NCBI GenBank assembly: GCA_031288005.1 | Contig: JAITSE010000099.1 | Location: 1 to 21,766 of the forward strand | Source of the DNA: Treponema sp. | Lineage (GTDB): Bacteria > Spirochaetota > Spirochaetia > Treponematales > Breznakiellaceae | Reading direction: 5' to 3' | DNA: 21,766 bases | In this document: one piece after another, positions 5,999-13,382 of the stretch | How positions within the stretch are numbered: the stretch's first letter is position 1 | How the letters are laid out: each line of letters opens with the position of its first letter | Program-made: the position numbers and the translations under genes | The notes under the pieces: generated by a model | What the model was told of the DNA's origin: nothing | The model's input: only the letters and a program-made list of their open reading frames with translations | Database searches by the model: none

Positions 5999-6706
5999 GT
6001 AAATTTTTTCATTGCCCTTTGCTTTCTTTTGCGGTACATAGTTAGTCTTCCAAGTATGCGAGAAACGCCGTCCCCTAAATATATTGGACGCATAAGCGCC
6101 GCTTTCGCAGTCCCCATACCGATTGTAAATTTATTTCCTGCCGACGCGGATTCGTTTCCATATACGGGGCGGTAAACATATCTAAATAAGGACTTTACCC
6201 TGGCCGCTGAGATGGGGCTGTTTACCTTTTGCTGAACCGGGAACTGATTCCCACGGCAGGAATGCATAGATGAGTCTGGAGGGGACAGTCAGCGCATCCA
6301 CAAGTTATGAGCAGATTATGTTTCAGCCTTTTGCAATCAGCCTGAGCGCCGGATATACCTTAAAGGACAGGTTCGCCTTTTCACTCAGTGGCGGTATCTT
6401 CCCTTTCCTTTGGCAAAACAACAGACGCCTGGCTTCCGGCGTTTTATGAAACAACACTAGAAGATGGGGACTTGTTTTCCGGCGAATTTGCCTGGAATGC
6501 CGGATTTAGCCTATACTACTATCCATCAGACAAAAAAACATCGCGTCTTTTATCAACGGCGGCTATGATGCGTTACAAAATTTTGCGGGCAGTACCGTAT
6601 CCGGCAGCAGTAAAGACGGCATTGTTCCCGGTGAAATTATGCCGCAAAAATTGAATATCACGCTATGAGTTTTTCTCTGGGAATGAATCTGTACAGCGCC
6701 AGCTAA
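5999..6706 (+). pseudogene. Decayed outer-membrane beta-barrel-like gene, several frameshifts and stops
   Basis: Coding-like pieces follow one another on the plus strand in changing frames. Frame 2: NFFIALCFLLRYIVS (signal-peptide-like), PKYIGRISAAFAVPIP, then after a TAA, YLNKDFTLAAEMGLFTF. Frame 0 from 6270: SYEQIMFQPFAISLSAGYTL, KDRFAFSLSGGIFPF. Frame 1 from about 6400: AWLPAFYETTLEDGDLFSGE, then FAWNAGFSLYYYPSDKK. Frame 0 again after an A7 run (6532-6538): INGGYDALQNFAGSTVSG up to 6667. Finally SFSLGMNLYSAS, ending at 6706. Alternating aromatic/polar strands and the terminal strand suggest a small surface or outer-membrane barrel protein; no named family recognised. At least three frameshifts and an internal stop make it a pseudogene. 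An inverted repeat (GCAAAGGGCA 5989-5998 with TGCCCTTTGC 6013-6022) spans the start. Confidence 0.6.
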
Positions 6707-6772
6707 AAATTCGTTCCACCTCACGGCGCAGAAGCAGAGGCCGCCGGTTCAAATGAAGAACCCCGCCGAATA

Positions 6773-6841
6773 GAGTTGTTCGATAACTGAAGCTGCGGAA
6801 ACATCGGAAACTTCGTTTCCGATGTTTCCGACGAACAACTC
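6773..6841. repeat. Three-level nested palindrome downstream of the HD-domain gene
   Basis: Outer arms GAGTTGTTCG (6773-6782) and CGAACAACTC (6832-6841) enclose a perfect 16-bp inverted repeat with a 3-nt loop: CGGAAACATCGGAAAC (6796-6811), TTC, GTTTCCGATGTTTCCG (6815-6830). The inner structure is itself a GGAAAC/GTTTCC hairpin within another GGAAAC/GTTTCC hairpin. It lies between the decayed gene and the 3' end of the minus-strand HD gene. There is no T-run, so a simple terminator is unlikely. Confidence 0.9.
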
Positions 6842-6879
6842 CATTCAGTGGGTATTAAATCTTCAAGACAAATATTTTT

Positions 6880-7695
6880 TTATAAATACCGCTTTGGTTC
6901 TCTGTCCTGTATCACAGCGTAAAGTTCTATGTATCCTTTGACTGGACTGGCGGCAATTTTCCCCAGGAGTACTTCCTCTACCTGAAATAGGCCGACTTCG
7001 CCTGACATTATGATGCTGACATGGATGGGCTTTTCCCTGCCAGGCATTATCTTTACTTCTTCAATGGCGTTAGCCGAGTATTTGTGAATATCTCCCACCC
7101 GCGGGCTTGCGGCAAGAACCATGGGGATGCGCGCCCGGCCCTTGGTCATATCGCAGCCGTCGGCAATAAGGAGGAGTCCGGCTTCCAGGGAGTGAATAAT
7201 CCGGTTTCCCATGTGTCCAAAGATAGCTTCCAGGGTCAGGGAACGGACTATCACCTGCTGTGTAATGTTTTCCGGATATATAATGGGCAGAAGCCGGTCC
7301 AGTATGGGGCGGGCAAGGCTCATGCTGTGGATTTCGTGACCCTGACGGCTTATACCCATGCCCAAATCGTGAAGGCTGGCCGCCAGTATCACAGCGATAA
7401 GACTGTCTTCAAATACGCCGCATTCTTCGGTTTCCAGACTGGTTTTTATGCCCGCCTTCCTCAGGAGACCCATCATGATCGCCGCATTCAGCGCCACGGT
7501 ACGCATATGGACCGGGCCGTGATCGTTGTAACCCAAACGTTTAATAGAGACAGTATTTGCGTACTCCTGGAGCGCCCTGACTTCCCCATCTTCCAGCACG
7601 AGCTGCGCCGCTTCCCCGGCTTTGGGCGTTAGGCACAGCCCTGAGACGGCTTTAAGTATTTTAGAATCTAAAGAAAGCTCTTTTGGCGATCTCAT
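6880..7695 (-). CDS. HD-domain putative metal-dependent phosphohydrolase
   Basis: A 271-residue soluble protein. The HD superfamily binds metal through conserved His/Asp and hydrolyses phosphoester or nucleotide substrates. The expected ligands are visible: H59 and H63 in NDHGPVH, the doublet H109-D110 in ASLHDLG, H120 and H123 in GHEIHS, and D179 in ADGCDMTKGRARI. No signal peptide, membrane segment or GYP extension is seen, so it is not a typical cyclic-di-GMP RpfG-type enzyme. After residue 205 an alpha/beta tail (HVSIIMSGEVGLFQVEEV) may be a regulatory domain; similar two-part HD proteins occur in archaea and deep-branching bacteria, substrate unknown. ATG 7695 lacks a clear Shine-Dalgarno. 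Flanked by the nested palindrome at 6773-6841 and by a gene-free stretch. Confidence 0.8.
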   Translation of the reverse strand: MRSPKELSLDSKILKAVSGLCLTPKAGEAAQLVLEDGEVRALQEYANTVSIKRLGYNDHGPVHMRTVALNAAIMMGLLRKAGIKTSLETEECGVFEDSLIAVILAASLHDLGMGISRQGHEIHSMSLARPILDRLLPIIYPENITQQVIVRSLTLEAIFGHMGNRIIHSLEAGLLLIADGCDMTKGRARIPMVLAASPRVGDIHKYSANAIEEVKIMPGREKPIHVSIIMSGEVGLFQVEEVLLGKIAASPVKGYIELYAVIQDREPKRYL

Positions 7696-7960
7696 ACAGG
7701 TTTAAATATACTCTTTAACACAGATTAGGCAAAGGCCCGGCGCGCCGGCACGGACATCTTTCATAAATTCCCCCGGCTTCTCCGTCCGGGATAAACAAAT
7801 CCAAGCAAGGGATTTAGCGGCTTATGAGTTATTACCAATGCGAAGCCATGCCGCCGCTGTATATTGACACACCCCGGAAATACAAATATATTTACAGTTA
7901 CCTTAATTCCCTGCGGAGTCGTTAATTGCCGCCGCTGAAGGCCTAATTCTCCCGGGGAAT

Positions 7961-7990
7961 TTGTAAGGATCGTTTTACGGTTTTTATAAT
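7961..7990 (+). promoter_or_regulatory. Promoter upstream of tRNA-Glu
   Basis: TTGTAA (7961-7966), an 18-nt spacer and a perfect TATAAT (7985-7990). Transcription would start near 7997, exactly where the palindrome at 7998-8054 begins, and run through the tRNA at 8105. Region 7696-7960 has no gene that I can support; a 33-codon frame at 7824-7925 lacks a ribosome site. Confidence 0.5.
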
Positions 7991-7997
7991 AGAATTG

Positions 7998-8054
7998 TTC
8001 AGCAAAAGCATCGGAAACAAGTTTCCGCGTTTCCGTACCAATTTGGCTGCTGAA
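7998..8054. repeat. Nested palindrome in the tRNA-Glu leader
   Basis: TTCAGCA (7998-8004) pairs with TGCTGAA (8048-8054). Inside lies GGAAAC-AA-GTTTCC (8013-8026) followed by an extra GTTTCCG. It belongs to the same GGAAAC/GTTTCC group as the copies at 6796-6830, 17056-17087 and 20135-20148. It sits between the presumed promoter and the tRNA. Confidence 0.75.
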
Positions 8055-8104
8055 TAAGTCCAATAAAATCAAAAACGCCTGGAAGCCGCCAGCGCATTGC
8101 AGCC

Positions 8105-8176
8105 GGCCCCTTCGTCTATCGGTTAGGACATGAGATTCTCAATCTTAAAAGAGGGGTTCAATTCCCCTAGGGGCTA
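8105..8176 (+). tRNA. tRNA-Glu (anticodon CUC)
   Basis: A 72-nt cloverleaf: acceptor GGCCCCT pairs with AGGGGCT (first pair G-U), discriminator A; D-arm GTCTATCGGTTAGGAC; anticodon stem TGAGA/TCTTA with loop TTCTCAA, giving anticodon CTC for GAG codons; T-stem AGGGG/CCCCT with loop TTCAATT. CCA is not encoded. The loop reads TTCAATT rather than the usual TTCGAAT. It lies 65 nt upstream of the next protein gene, with which it may share a transcript. Confidence 0.9.
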
Positions 8177-8241
8177 AAAGTTATCTATGCTAAAATTCGG
8201 GCTTGAGGCCGGCAGAAACAATACCCAAATAGACGGCTCAA

Positions 8242-9948
8242 ATGGATAACGAAAATACTTTTAAAAACCTGGCCCGGGAATTATCACCGGCGGAACGGGA
8301 ACACCTTCTGGAAAAGATCAGAGGCCAGCTTTCCCTGAACCAGGAGCCTCTATATGTGGATAAAAAATTTCTTGTTATCGAGGCGGAACGGGAGTACGCA
8401 AAGCTGCCTTGGTACTACCGCATTATTTTTTTTATCCTGAGCGCTTTTTCAGGAAAATCTCCGCTTACAATCTTTCAGGAGGTGGAAACCTCCAAATTAG
8501 GCCGGATCATTGCGGCCCAGGCGCCGGGGATTTATAGCTATTCAAAAAACTTGCTGCTCCCGGAGTTTTACAAGGCCCTGGCCGATTTAAAGGAGAGCGC
8601 CAGATTTTTTTTTAACGCCCTGGATCTTAGCGTAAGCCGGGACAGGGGCGCATTTTATGTGTTTTTGGGATCCCTCGAAATGGAAAATATTCACAAAAGT
8701 CTGGTTTCGGAAACGGACCCCATTACGCTGGCGGAAAAAAATTCTGGACTGAGCCCTTTGGAGCTGCGCCGCATTGCCTGGCAAAAAATAGAAGATGCGA
8801 TAAATTTGATAGATGGTGTGCAGCGGAAAATCATGTATGAAGACATCCGGTTCTTATATTGCCTGAAGCAGCTTGCTTCTTTTATGTTTGACCGGGTTAT
8901 CCTGGCTTTCAGCAGAAATACTGCCATAGGCGGGATGACCTGTCCGGCTTTGGCCGTCAGGGAACTGCTGTCCAGACTGAACAATATTCTTTTTTCTTTT
9001 AGAGAAATTCCCTCAATGTCCCTTTTTGAAGCCCTTTTTGTCTTTATGCTCCAGGAAAAGATGAGTGAAAAGGAATTTGATGTCAACACGGAGAGCGGGA
9101 AACTTCTTGCCGGTGCGGAGCGTTCCCTTGAGGCCATCAGGAAATTTAATAAAACGACGCCGCTCACCCTCATAGTCCGCTGCGCTTCAAGGGATCCTTC
9201 TCTGTCCCCAGTTTTAATAAGCGGTGGAGAGGACTGGCTTGCTGTATACCGGGAGCATTGGAAAAATCTGGTTAAAGACAGATTTAACAGATATATGCGG
9301 ACAACCCGGTACATGGAATTACAGGAGTCCTTTCGCTCTTTTTTTAAGGGCATTAACTTAAAGATCCTGGAAAACGCGGAGTCTGAAACTAACCCGGACG
9401 GGATTCCGGTAAACGAGGCGCTCAGTCTATCCTTCCTTAGAACATATCACGCCGCCGTTTTTACCGAGGATAACGCCGCTGCGCTGAATGCTATCCTAAT
9501 TGACGGTGAATTTTACAACCAGGATAACCAGCTTGATTTTTCCTCCAGCTACAACACCTTGAGCAAGCTTGAAGAAGCAGTAAATATGTTTGAACACAGA
9601 ATTTCTCCTTCCGGGGATTTAGGCCTCCGGTACGCTGCGGCAAAAAAAGAACTTGCTTCCCCGGCGCTTAAACGAAGGAAGTCGCATGGCGTTATAGAAG
9701 AGACGGATGCGGCGGCGCTTCAAATCATCGAACAGAGCAAGGCCGCCCTTGCCGCAATGATTAACGTTCTGAACGGAATCATGGAAAAGGAGCCGGTGAG
9801 TAAATATGATGCTTTGATCAATTTTTCTAAACTTGCGGGCAAAGGGAGCGCTTTTACCTCCAGCCTCTCCACGGCGGCTCAAAACGCCCTCACCGCCCTG
9901 ACGATCCTGGAAGAAATCAGTGTTTTAGAGGCGGAAATATTTGATTGA
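8242..9948 (+). CDS. Conserved hypothetical protein, 568 aa, spirochaete type
   Basis: Function unknown. It resembles the spirochaete-restricted DUF5312 proteins in length, composition and general sequence (recollection, not searched). Mostly helical, with many Leu/Lys/Glu. One short hydrophobic run, WYYRIIFFILSAF (about 57-69), could be a membrane-associated helix, but no signal peptide is present. No catalytic motif is recognised. The C-terminal 100 residues are Ala-rich and likely helical bundle or coiled coil. The start at 8242 has no good Shine-Dalgarno, so a slightly different start is possible. Its stop overlaps the TTG start of the next gene by 4 nt (TTGA), so the two are probably translated together. 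Confidence 0.75.
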   Translation: MDNENTFKNLARELSPAEREHLLEKIRGQLSLNQEPLYVDKKFLVIEAEREYAKLPWYYRIIFFILSAFSGKSPLTIFQEVETSKLGRIIAAQAPGIYSYSKNLLLPEFYKALADLKESARFFFNALDLSVSRDRGAFYVFLGSLEMENIHKSLVSETDPITLAEKNSGLSPLELRRIAWQKIEDAINLIDGVQRKIMYEDIRFLYCLKQLASFMFDRVILAFSRNTAIGGMTCPALAVRELLSRLNNILFSFREIPSMSLFEALFVFMLQEKMSEKEFDVNTESGKLLAGAERSLEAIRKFNKTTPLTLIVRCASRDPSLSPVLISGGEDWLAVYREHWKNLVKDRFNRYMRTTRYMELQESFRSFFKGINLKILENAESETNPDGIPVNEALSLSFLRTYHAAVFTEDNAAALNAILIDGEFYNQDNQLDFSSSYNTLSKLEEAVNMFEHRISPSGDLGLRYAAAKKELASPALKRRKSHGVIEETDAAALQIIEQSKAALAAMINVLNGIMEKEPVSKYDALINFSKLAGKGSAFTSSLSTAAQNALTALTILEEISVLEAEIFD

Positions 9949-10718
9949 ATCTTAGCTTCTTTACGCTGAATTTCCTGTCTTCACTGAATTACGACAGGCT
10001 TCCTTTTATCTTTGAAGGCCGGATAATCTCCGGCGTTTCCGCAATTGTTTCTTCCCGCGCCGCCGGGAATATGCTGTATTCGGGGGGCAAAGACGGCCCG
10101 GCAAGACTTGCTCTCTTCCGCTTTCTGGGCCTTGAGCCGTCCCTTGTTTACGCCTGCACTCAGGTCCATTCCAGGGAAGCGCTTGAAGTCAGCCGGCAAA
10201 GCCCGAACACAGGCCCCAGGGTGGACGGGCTGATAAGCCGCGACAAGGCGCTGACCCTCTCCGTTACCGCGGCCGACTGCCTGCCTGTCTTCCTTTACGA
10301 CACGGAAAAAGAAGGTTTAGCCCTGGTCCATTCCGGATGGAAAGGTACGAGCATAGTCCTCTCGGCGCTTGAGATGATGGAGAAGCGCTGGCGCACCCGC
10401 CCGGAAGATGTGGCCGCGGTATTCGGCCCCTGCATAAGGCGCTGCTGTTACAATGTAGATCAAGGGCGGGCCGGGGCTTTCGCGGCGGAATTCGGGGGGC
10501 CCGGCGGGACCTTTCCACTGGGGCCGGTAGTTTCCGAATCCGGGGGAGAGTTTTTCCTGGACCTCCAGGCGGCCAACGCCCGCCTCCTTGCCGGCGCCGG
10601 AGTGCGGAACATCTCGGTCTGCGAAAACTGTACTTTTACGGACGAGCGCCTCGGCTCCTTCAGGCGGGAAGGCCCCCTGGCCTATACCAAAATGGCGGCG
10701 CTGACCGGCTTTTTTTAA
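9945..10718 (+). CDS. pgeF: Laccase-domain protein, PgeF/YfiH (peptidoglycan editing / purine nucleoside) family
   Basis: A 257-residue single-domain protein of the family once called multicopper polyphenol oxidase. Members cleave purine nucleosides, and in E. coli YfiH/PgeF keeps L-Ser out of peptidoglycan precursors. The metal/active-site residues are present: H75 in TQVHS, D111-C112 in AADCLPV, H129 in LVHSGWKG, plus FGPCIRRCCYNV near 159-170. The C-terminal CENCTFTDERLGSFRRE is also family-typical. Length matches the family (about 240-260). The start is TTG at 9945, overlapping the preceding stop; no ATG in this frame precedes the conserved region closely, and GAGG lies about 14 nt upstream. 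Coupling to the 568-aa protein suggests a shared envelope role, which is inference. Confidence 0.85.
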   Translation: MNLSFFTLNFLSSLNYDRLPFIFEGRIISGVSAIVSSRAAGNMLYSGGKDGPARLALFRFLGLEPSLVYACTQVHSREALEVSRQSPNTGPRVDGLISRDKALTLSVTAADCLPVFLYDTEKEGLALVHSGWKGTSIVLSALEMMEKRWRTRPEDVAAVFGPCIRRCCYNVDQGRAGAFAAEFGGPGGTFPLGPVVSESGGEFFLDLQAANARLLAGAGVRNISVCENCTFTDERLGSFRREGPLAYTKMAALTGFF

Positions 10719-10795
10719 TAGCCGGGCGTCCAGTAGGCCGCGCACTTCTCCACGGGTCTGTCCCTCCGGGCTTTTCTCCCGTAGAATAAATCCGG

Positions 10796-10950
10796 GGAGT
10801 TTTGGAACCGCTGCGACCCTAAGCAAGCCGTAGGCTTGCACGGGTCGCTTGGAGTTTTTTGACCCGTTGTAACTGTGGATATCATAGGCGGCAAAAACTC
10901 CAAGCAATCTTGAGACCTCCGGTCTCAGCTTTGCCTGATTGCAGGGTTCC
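10796..10950. repeat. Composite nested palindrome cluster A before argS
   Basis: GGAACC (10804-10809) and GGTTCC (10945-10950) bracket the set. Inside are: GCGACCC (10813-10819) with GGGTCGC (10842-10848), whose loop is TAA, GCAAGCC-GTA-GGCTTGC (10823-10839), AC; then GGAGTTTTT (10851-10859) with AAAAACTCC (10893-10901) around a 33-nt loop; then GCAATC (10904-10909) with GATTGC (10937-10942), whose loop holds TGAGACC-TCC-GGTCTCA (10911-10927). A GGGGAGTTTT half-arm precedes it. This is the clearest hairpin-in-hairpin example. Bases 10719-10795 show nothing further. Confidence 0.9.
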
Positions 10951-10967
10951 CCGGGGAAAACGTGCGG

Positions 10968-11079
10968 GGAGTTTTGGGACTTATAACAGATCCATAAATT
11001 TAGACGCCGCTCCCAAAACTCCTAAGCAAGCCGTGAGACCCATGAGACCTCCGGTCTCAGGTCTCTTAGCGGCTTGCAC
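10968..11079. repeat. Composite nested palindrome cluster B before argS
   Basis: GGAGTTTTGGGA (10968-10979) pairs with TCCCAAAACTCC (11011-11022) around a 31-nt loop nearly matching the copy at 2106-2137. After TAA, GCAAGCCG (11026-11033) pairs with CGGCTTGC (11070-11077), and AC follows. Its loop contains GAGACC (11035-11040) with GGTCTC (11060-11065), which encloses TGAGACC-TCC-GGTCTCA (11043-11059). Four levels in 112 bp. It abuts the tandem array at 11080. Confidence 0.9.
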
Positions 11080-11437
11080 GGTACACCAAGAGAGATTTTC
11101 GGTATACCAAGAGCGGCTCCCGGTGTACCAAGAGCGGCTCCCGGTGTACCAAGAGCGGCTCCCGGTATACCAAGAGCGGCTCCCGGTATACCAAGAGCGG
11201 CTCCCGGTATACCAAGAGAGGCTCCCGGTATACCAAGAGCGGCTCCCGGTATACCAAGAGAGGCTCCCGGTATACCAAGAGAGGCTCCCGGTATACCAAG
11301 AGAGGCTTTCGGTATACCAAGAGAGGCTTTCGGTATACCAAGAGAGGCCCGTAGAACCAGTCCAGGCCCATGAGACCGTTGAAACCGGCGTTTCCGATGA
11401 AACAGCTTTCAATAGAAATAGAAAAGGATTTGTATGA
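11042..11437 (+). CDS. Possible Arg-containing repeat leader polypeptide overlapping argS
   Basis: An open frame covers the 21-bp array and ends in TGA at 11435-11437, forming ATGA with the argS start at 11434, a classic translational-coupling overlap. The first in-frame ATG is 11042, inside a palindrome and without a Shine-Dalgarno; the frame is open further upstream to about 10859. The product would be about 131 residues: 13 copies of a heptad V-Y-Q-E-R-L-P (first copy V-H-Q-E-R-F-S), then a tail ending NRNRKGFV. Arg is kept in every heptad although its codon varies. This may be a genuine leader for arginyl-tRNA synthetase control, or simply a side effect of a repeat whose length is a multiple of three. 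Not a known family. Confidence 0.25.
   Translation: MRPPVSGLLAACTVHQERFSVYQERLPVYQERLPVYQERLPVYQERLPVYQERLPVYQERLPVYQERLPVYQERLPVYQERLPVYQERLSVYQERLSVYQERPVEPVQAHETVETGVSDETAFNRNRKGFV
11080..11350. repeat. 21-bp tandem array, 12 full units plus a partial 13th, upstream of argS
   Basis: Units start at 11080, 11101, 11122 and so on every 21 bp to 11332. Each begins with the 8-bp palindrome GGTATACC (GGTACACC in unit 1, GGTGTACC in units 3 and 4), continues AAGAG, and in half the units contains GAGCGGCTC, ending CCC. The last units read AGAGGCTTTC. There are no spacers between units. All six frames are open. In one plus frame each unit encodes V-Y-Q-E-R-L-P, and most differences among units are silent there (GTA/GTG, CGG/AGG/AGA, CTC/CTT). 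The spacing equals two DNA helical turns, so proteins bound at GGTATACC would line up on one face. Confidence 0.95.
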
Positions 11438-13287
11438 AAAACTTTCAAGACCCCTGGAAAGCCCGTATTGCCCGGACCCTGACGGCGCTGCTCAAGGACT
11501 CAGGCATTGCGGGGACAGTCGAACCCGCCCAGATCATCGCGGAACAACCTCCCAAACCAGAGTACGGAGACATCGGATTTCCCATGTTCGGCTTTGCGAA
11601 GCTTTTCAGAAAAAGCCCGCCCCAGATAGCCCAGGCCTTGGCTGAAGCCTTGGCTGAAGCCCTAGCTGAAGCCTTGGCAGAGACGCTGCCAGCGGAGGAC
11701 GCAGCGGACTTTGAAGCCCTGGGACCATACCTCAATGTCCGCCTTGACAGAGGAGCGGCGGCGGCGGCCATCCTGGACCAGGTCCTTGAGGACCCCGCAT
11801 TAGGGCGCCCCGGAACCCTGGCCGGTTCCCGCATCATGGTAGAATTCTCAAGCCCCAACACCAACAAACCCCTGCACCTGGGCCATCTCAGAAACGACGC
11901 CTTGGGAGAAAGCGTCTCCAGGATTCTGTCGGCCTGCGGAGCGGAAGTCCGCAAGGTCTGCGTCATCAACGACCGGGGAATTCACATCTGCAAGTCCATG
12001 CTGGCCTATATGGATCACGGACGGGGACAGACCCCGGAATCCCAAGGCGCCAAAGGCGATCACTTCGTAGGCGCCTGGTACGTCAGATTCAACCAGGACC
12101 TCAAGGCGGAAACGGAAGCGCTCATAGAGAAAGGGCTGGAGCCGAAAGCAGCCGGGGCAGCTAAAGCAGCCGGGGCGGAAGCCCCGCTTCAGAAGCGCGC
12201 TCAGGAAATGCTGCGGCGCTGGGAAGCCGGAGAAAGCGAAACCGCCGCGCTCTGGAAGAAGATGAACGCCTGGGCCGTTGACGGGATCAAAGAGACATAC
12301 CGGCGGACCGGGGTATCCTTTGACCAGTACTACTTTGAAAGCCAGACTTACCTCTTGGGCAAAGAAGAAATTCTCAAGGGCCTTGAGCGGGGGCTTTTCT
12401 ACAAAGCTGGAGACGGAGCGGTCATGGTTGACCTTGAAGCGGAAAAGCTTGACAAGAAGGTCCTCCTCCGGGGAGACGGGACTTCCATCTACATCACCCA
12501 GGACATCGGCCTTGCAATAAACCGGAACCGGGACTGGCCCTTTGACCGCCTTGTGTATGTTGTCGGCTCAGAGCAGCAGTACCACTTTCAGGTCCTCTTT
12601 GCCATACTCAAAAAGCTGGGCTTCGAGTGGGCCGGCAGCCTCTATCATCTTTCCTACGGCATGGTGAATCTGCCGGAGGGCAGAATGAAAAGCCGGGAGG
12701 GTACAGTGGTTGACGCGGACGACCTCATCGACAGCCTGAGGGACGAAGCGCTTGCGGCGATTCGTGAGAAGGAAAGGGAAGGCGTCCTGGAGAAGCCGGA
12801 AGAAGCGGCGGAAAAAGTCGCGCTGGGCGCGCTGCATTACTACCTGCTCCAGGTTGACCCCCGGAAAGATATGCTCTTTGACCCGGGTGAATCCCTCTCG
12901 TTTAACGGCAACACCGGGCCATATCTTCAGTATATGGGAGCGCGCATCTCATCCATGCTGCGAAAGGCAGATGCCCAGGCAAACGCTCCTGAAGCGGTCT
13001 TTAATCCCGCGCTGCTCTCAGGCGAAGCCGAGTGGGAACTTCTTAAAGCTCTTGCGGGCTATTCCGAAGCCGTGGCCGGCGCGGCTGCCCGCATGGACCC
13101 TTCCGTTATTGCGGCCTACCTCTACGAGCTTTCCAAAGCCTTCAGCCGTTTCTACCACGACTGCCCCATTCTGAACGCCCAGGACGCGGCTTTGTCCGCC
13201 GCCCGTCTGTCGTTGAGCCGCGGCGCCTTGCGGGTTCTCAAAGACGCCATGAACCTGATTTGCGTCCCCTTCCTGGATATTATGTAG
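11434..13287 (+). CDS. argS: Arginyl-tRNA synthetase
   Basis: Class I aminoacyl-tRNA synthetase that charges tRNA-Arg in the cytoplasm. The N-terminal Add-1-like domain covers about 1-110. The ATP-binding HIGH motif is PLHLGHLRN (about 148-156), and the KMSKS equivalent is MKSREGT (about 415-421). The C-terminal helical anticodon-binding domain has SFNGNTGPYLQYMGAR and ends VPFLDIM. At 617 residues it is somewhat longer than the usual 550-590. The excess is explained partly by a run of LAEA repeats (DNA 11635-11682) in the N-terminal domain and an AAGAAKAAGAEA stretch near 235. AAAAGG lies upstream of ATG 11434. The start overlaps the preceding repeat frame (ATGA). The gene converges on the histidine kinase across a palindromic element. 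Confidence 0.95.
   Translation: MKNFQDPWKARIARTLTALLKDSGIAGTVEPAQIIAEQPPKPEYGDIGFPMFGFAKLFRKSPPQIAQALAEALAEALAEALAETLPAEDAADFEALGPYLNVRLDRGAAAAAILDQVLEDPALGRPGTLAGSRIMVEFSSPNTNKPLHLGHLRNDALGESVSRILSACGAEVRKVCVINDRGIHICKSMLAYMDHGRGQTPESQGAKGDHFVGAWYVRFNQDLKAETEALIEKGLEPKAAGAAKAAGAEAPLQKRAQEMLRRWEAGESETAALWKKMNAWAVDGIKETYRRTGVSFDQYYFESQTYLLGKEEILKGLERGLFYKAGDGAVMVDLEAEKLDKKVLLRGDGTSIYITQDIGLAINRNRDWPFDRLVYVVGSEQQYHFQVLFAILKKLGFEWAGSLYHLSYGMVNLPEGRMKSREGTVVDADDLIDSLRDEALAAIREKEREGVLEKPEEAAEKVALGALHYYLLQVDPRKDMLFDPGESLSFNGNTGPYLQYMGARISSMLRKADAQANAPEAVFNPALLSGEAEWELLKALAGYSEAVAGAAARMDPSVIAAYLYELSKAFSRFYHDCPILNAQDAALSAARLSLSRGALRVLKDAMNLICVPFLDIM
11635..11682 (+). repeat. 12-bp microsatellite inside argS
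   Basis: Four tandem units, two of GCCTTGGCTGAA and two variants, encode L-A-E-A repeats after the YGDIGFPMF region. The unit length is a multiple of three, so expansion or contraction keeps the frame. It lies in a surface-exposed part of the N-terminal tRNA-elbow domain, judged from family architecture. Confidence 0.9.
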
Positions 13288-13327
13288 CTCCAGGGTCCGG
13301 GATAAAAAGTCCGTAAAAAACATGCAT

Positions 13328-13382
13328 GGAGTTTTTATGGACTGAAAGTCCCTAAAAACTCCTAAGCGACCCGCAGGGTCGC
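13328..13382. repeat. Two-hairpin element between argS and the histidine kinase, supplying the kinase stop codon
   Basis: GGAGTTTTTA (13328-13337) pairs with TAAAAACTCC (13353-13362); its loop contains GGACT-GAA-AGTCC. After TAA comes GCGACCC-GCA-GGGTCGC (13366-13382). On the minus strand the element is read as the last residues of the kinase (LRPCGSLRSF) and its TAG stop (13354-13352). It may also serve as a convergent terminator. Confidence 0.9.

Noticed and set aside
5858..6175. A 105-codon intact membrane protein
   Set aside because: Only its second half resembles coding sequence, and that continues past the stop and into other frames; treated as part of the pseudogene.
6532..6538. Programmed -1 frameshift at an A7 run
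   Set aside because: The heptamer is not in the phase required for classical slippage, and several other lesions disrupt the same gene, so decay is simpler.
7021..7632. Plus-strand frame of 203 codons opposite the HD gene
   Set aside because: Antisense shadow; the minus strand carries all HD-family metal ligands.
7761..8072. Minus-strand frame of 103 codons before tRNA-Glu
   Set aside because: It starts within the palindrome region, lacks a ribosome site and has no recognisable sequence pattern.
10317..10907. Minus-strand frame across the pgeF 3' half and repeats
   Set aside because: Half of it is antisense to pgeF and half is translated palindromic repeat.
11080..11350. CRISPR array
   Set aside because: The 21-bp units are directly joined with no unique spacers, and no cas gene is present.
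10981..11448. Minus-strand repeat proteins across the 21-bp array
   Set aside because: Open because of unit length and composition; unit differences are mostly amino-acid changing in these frames and no start signal is seen.
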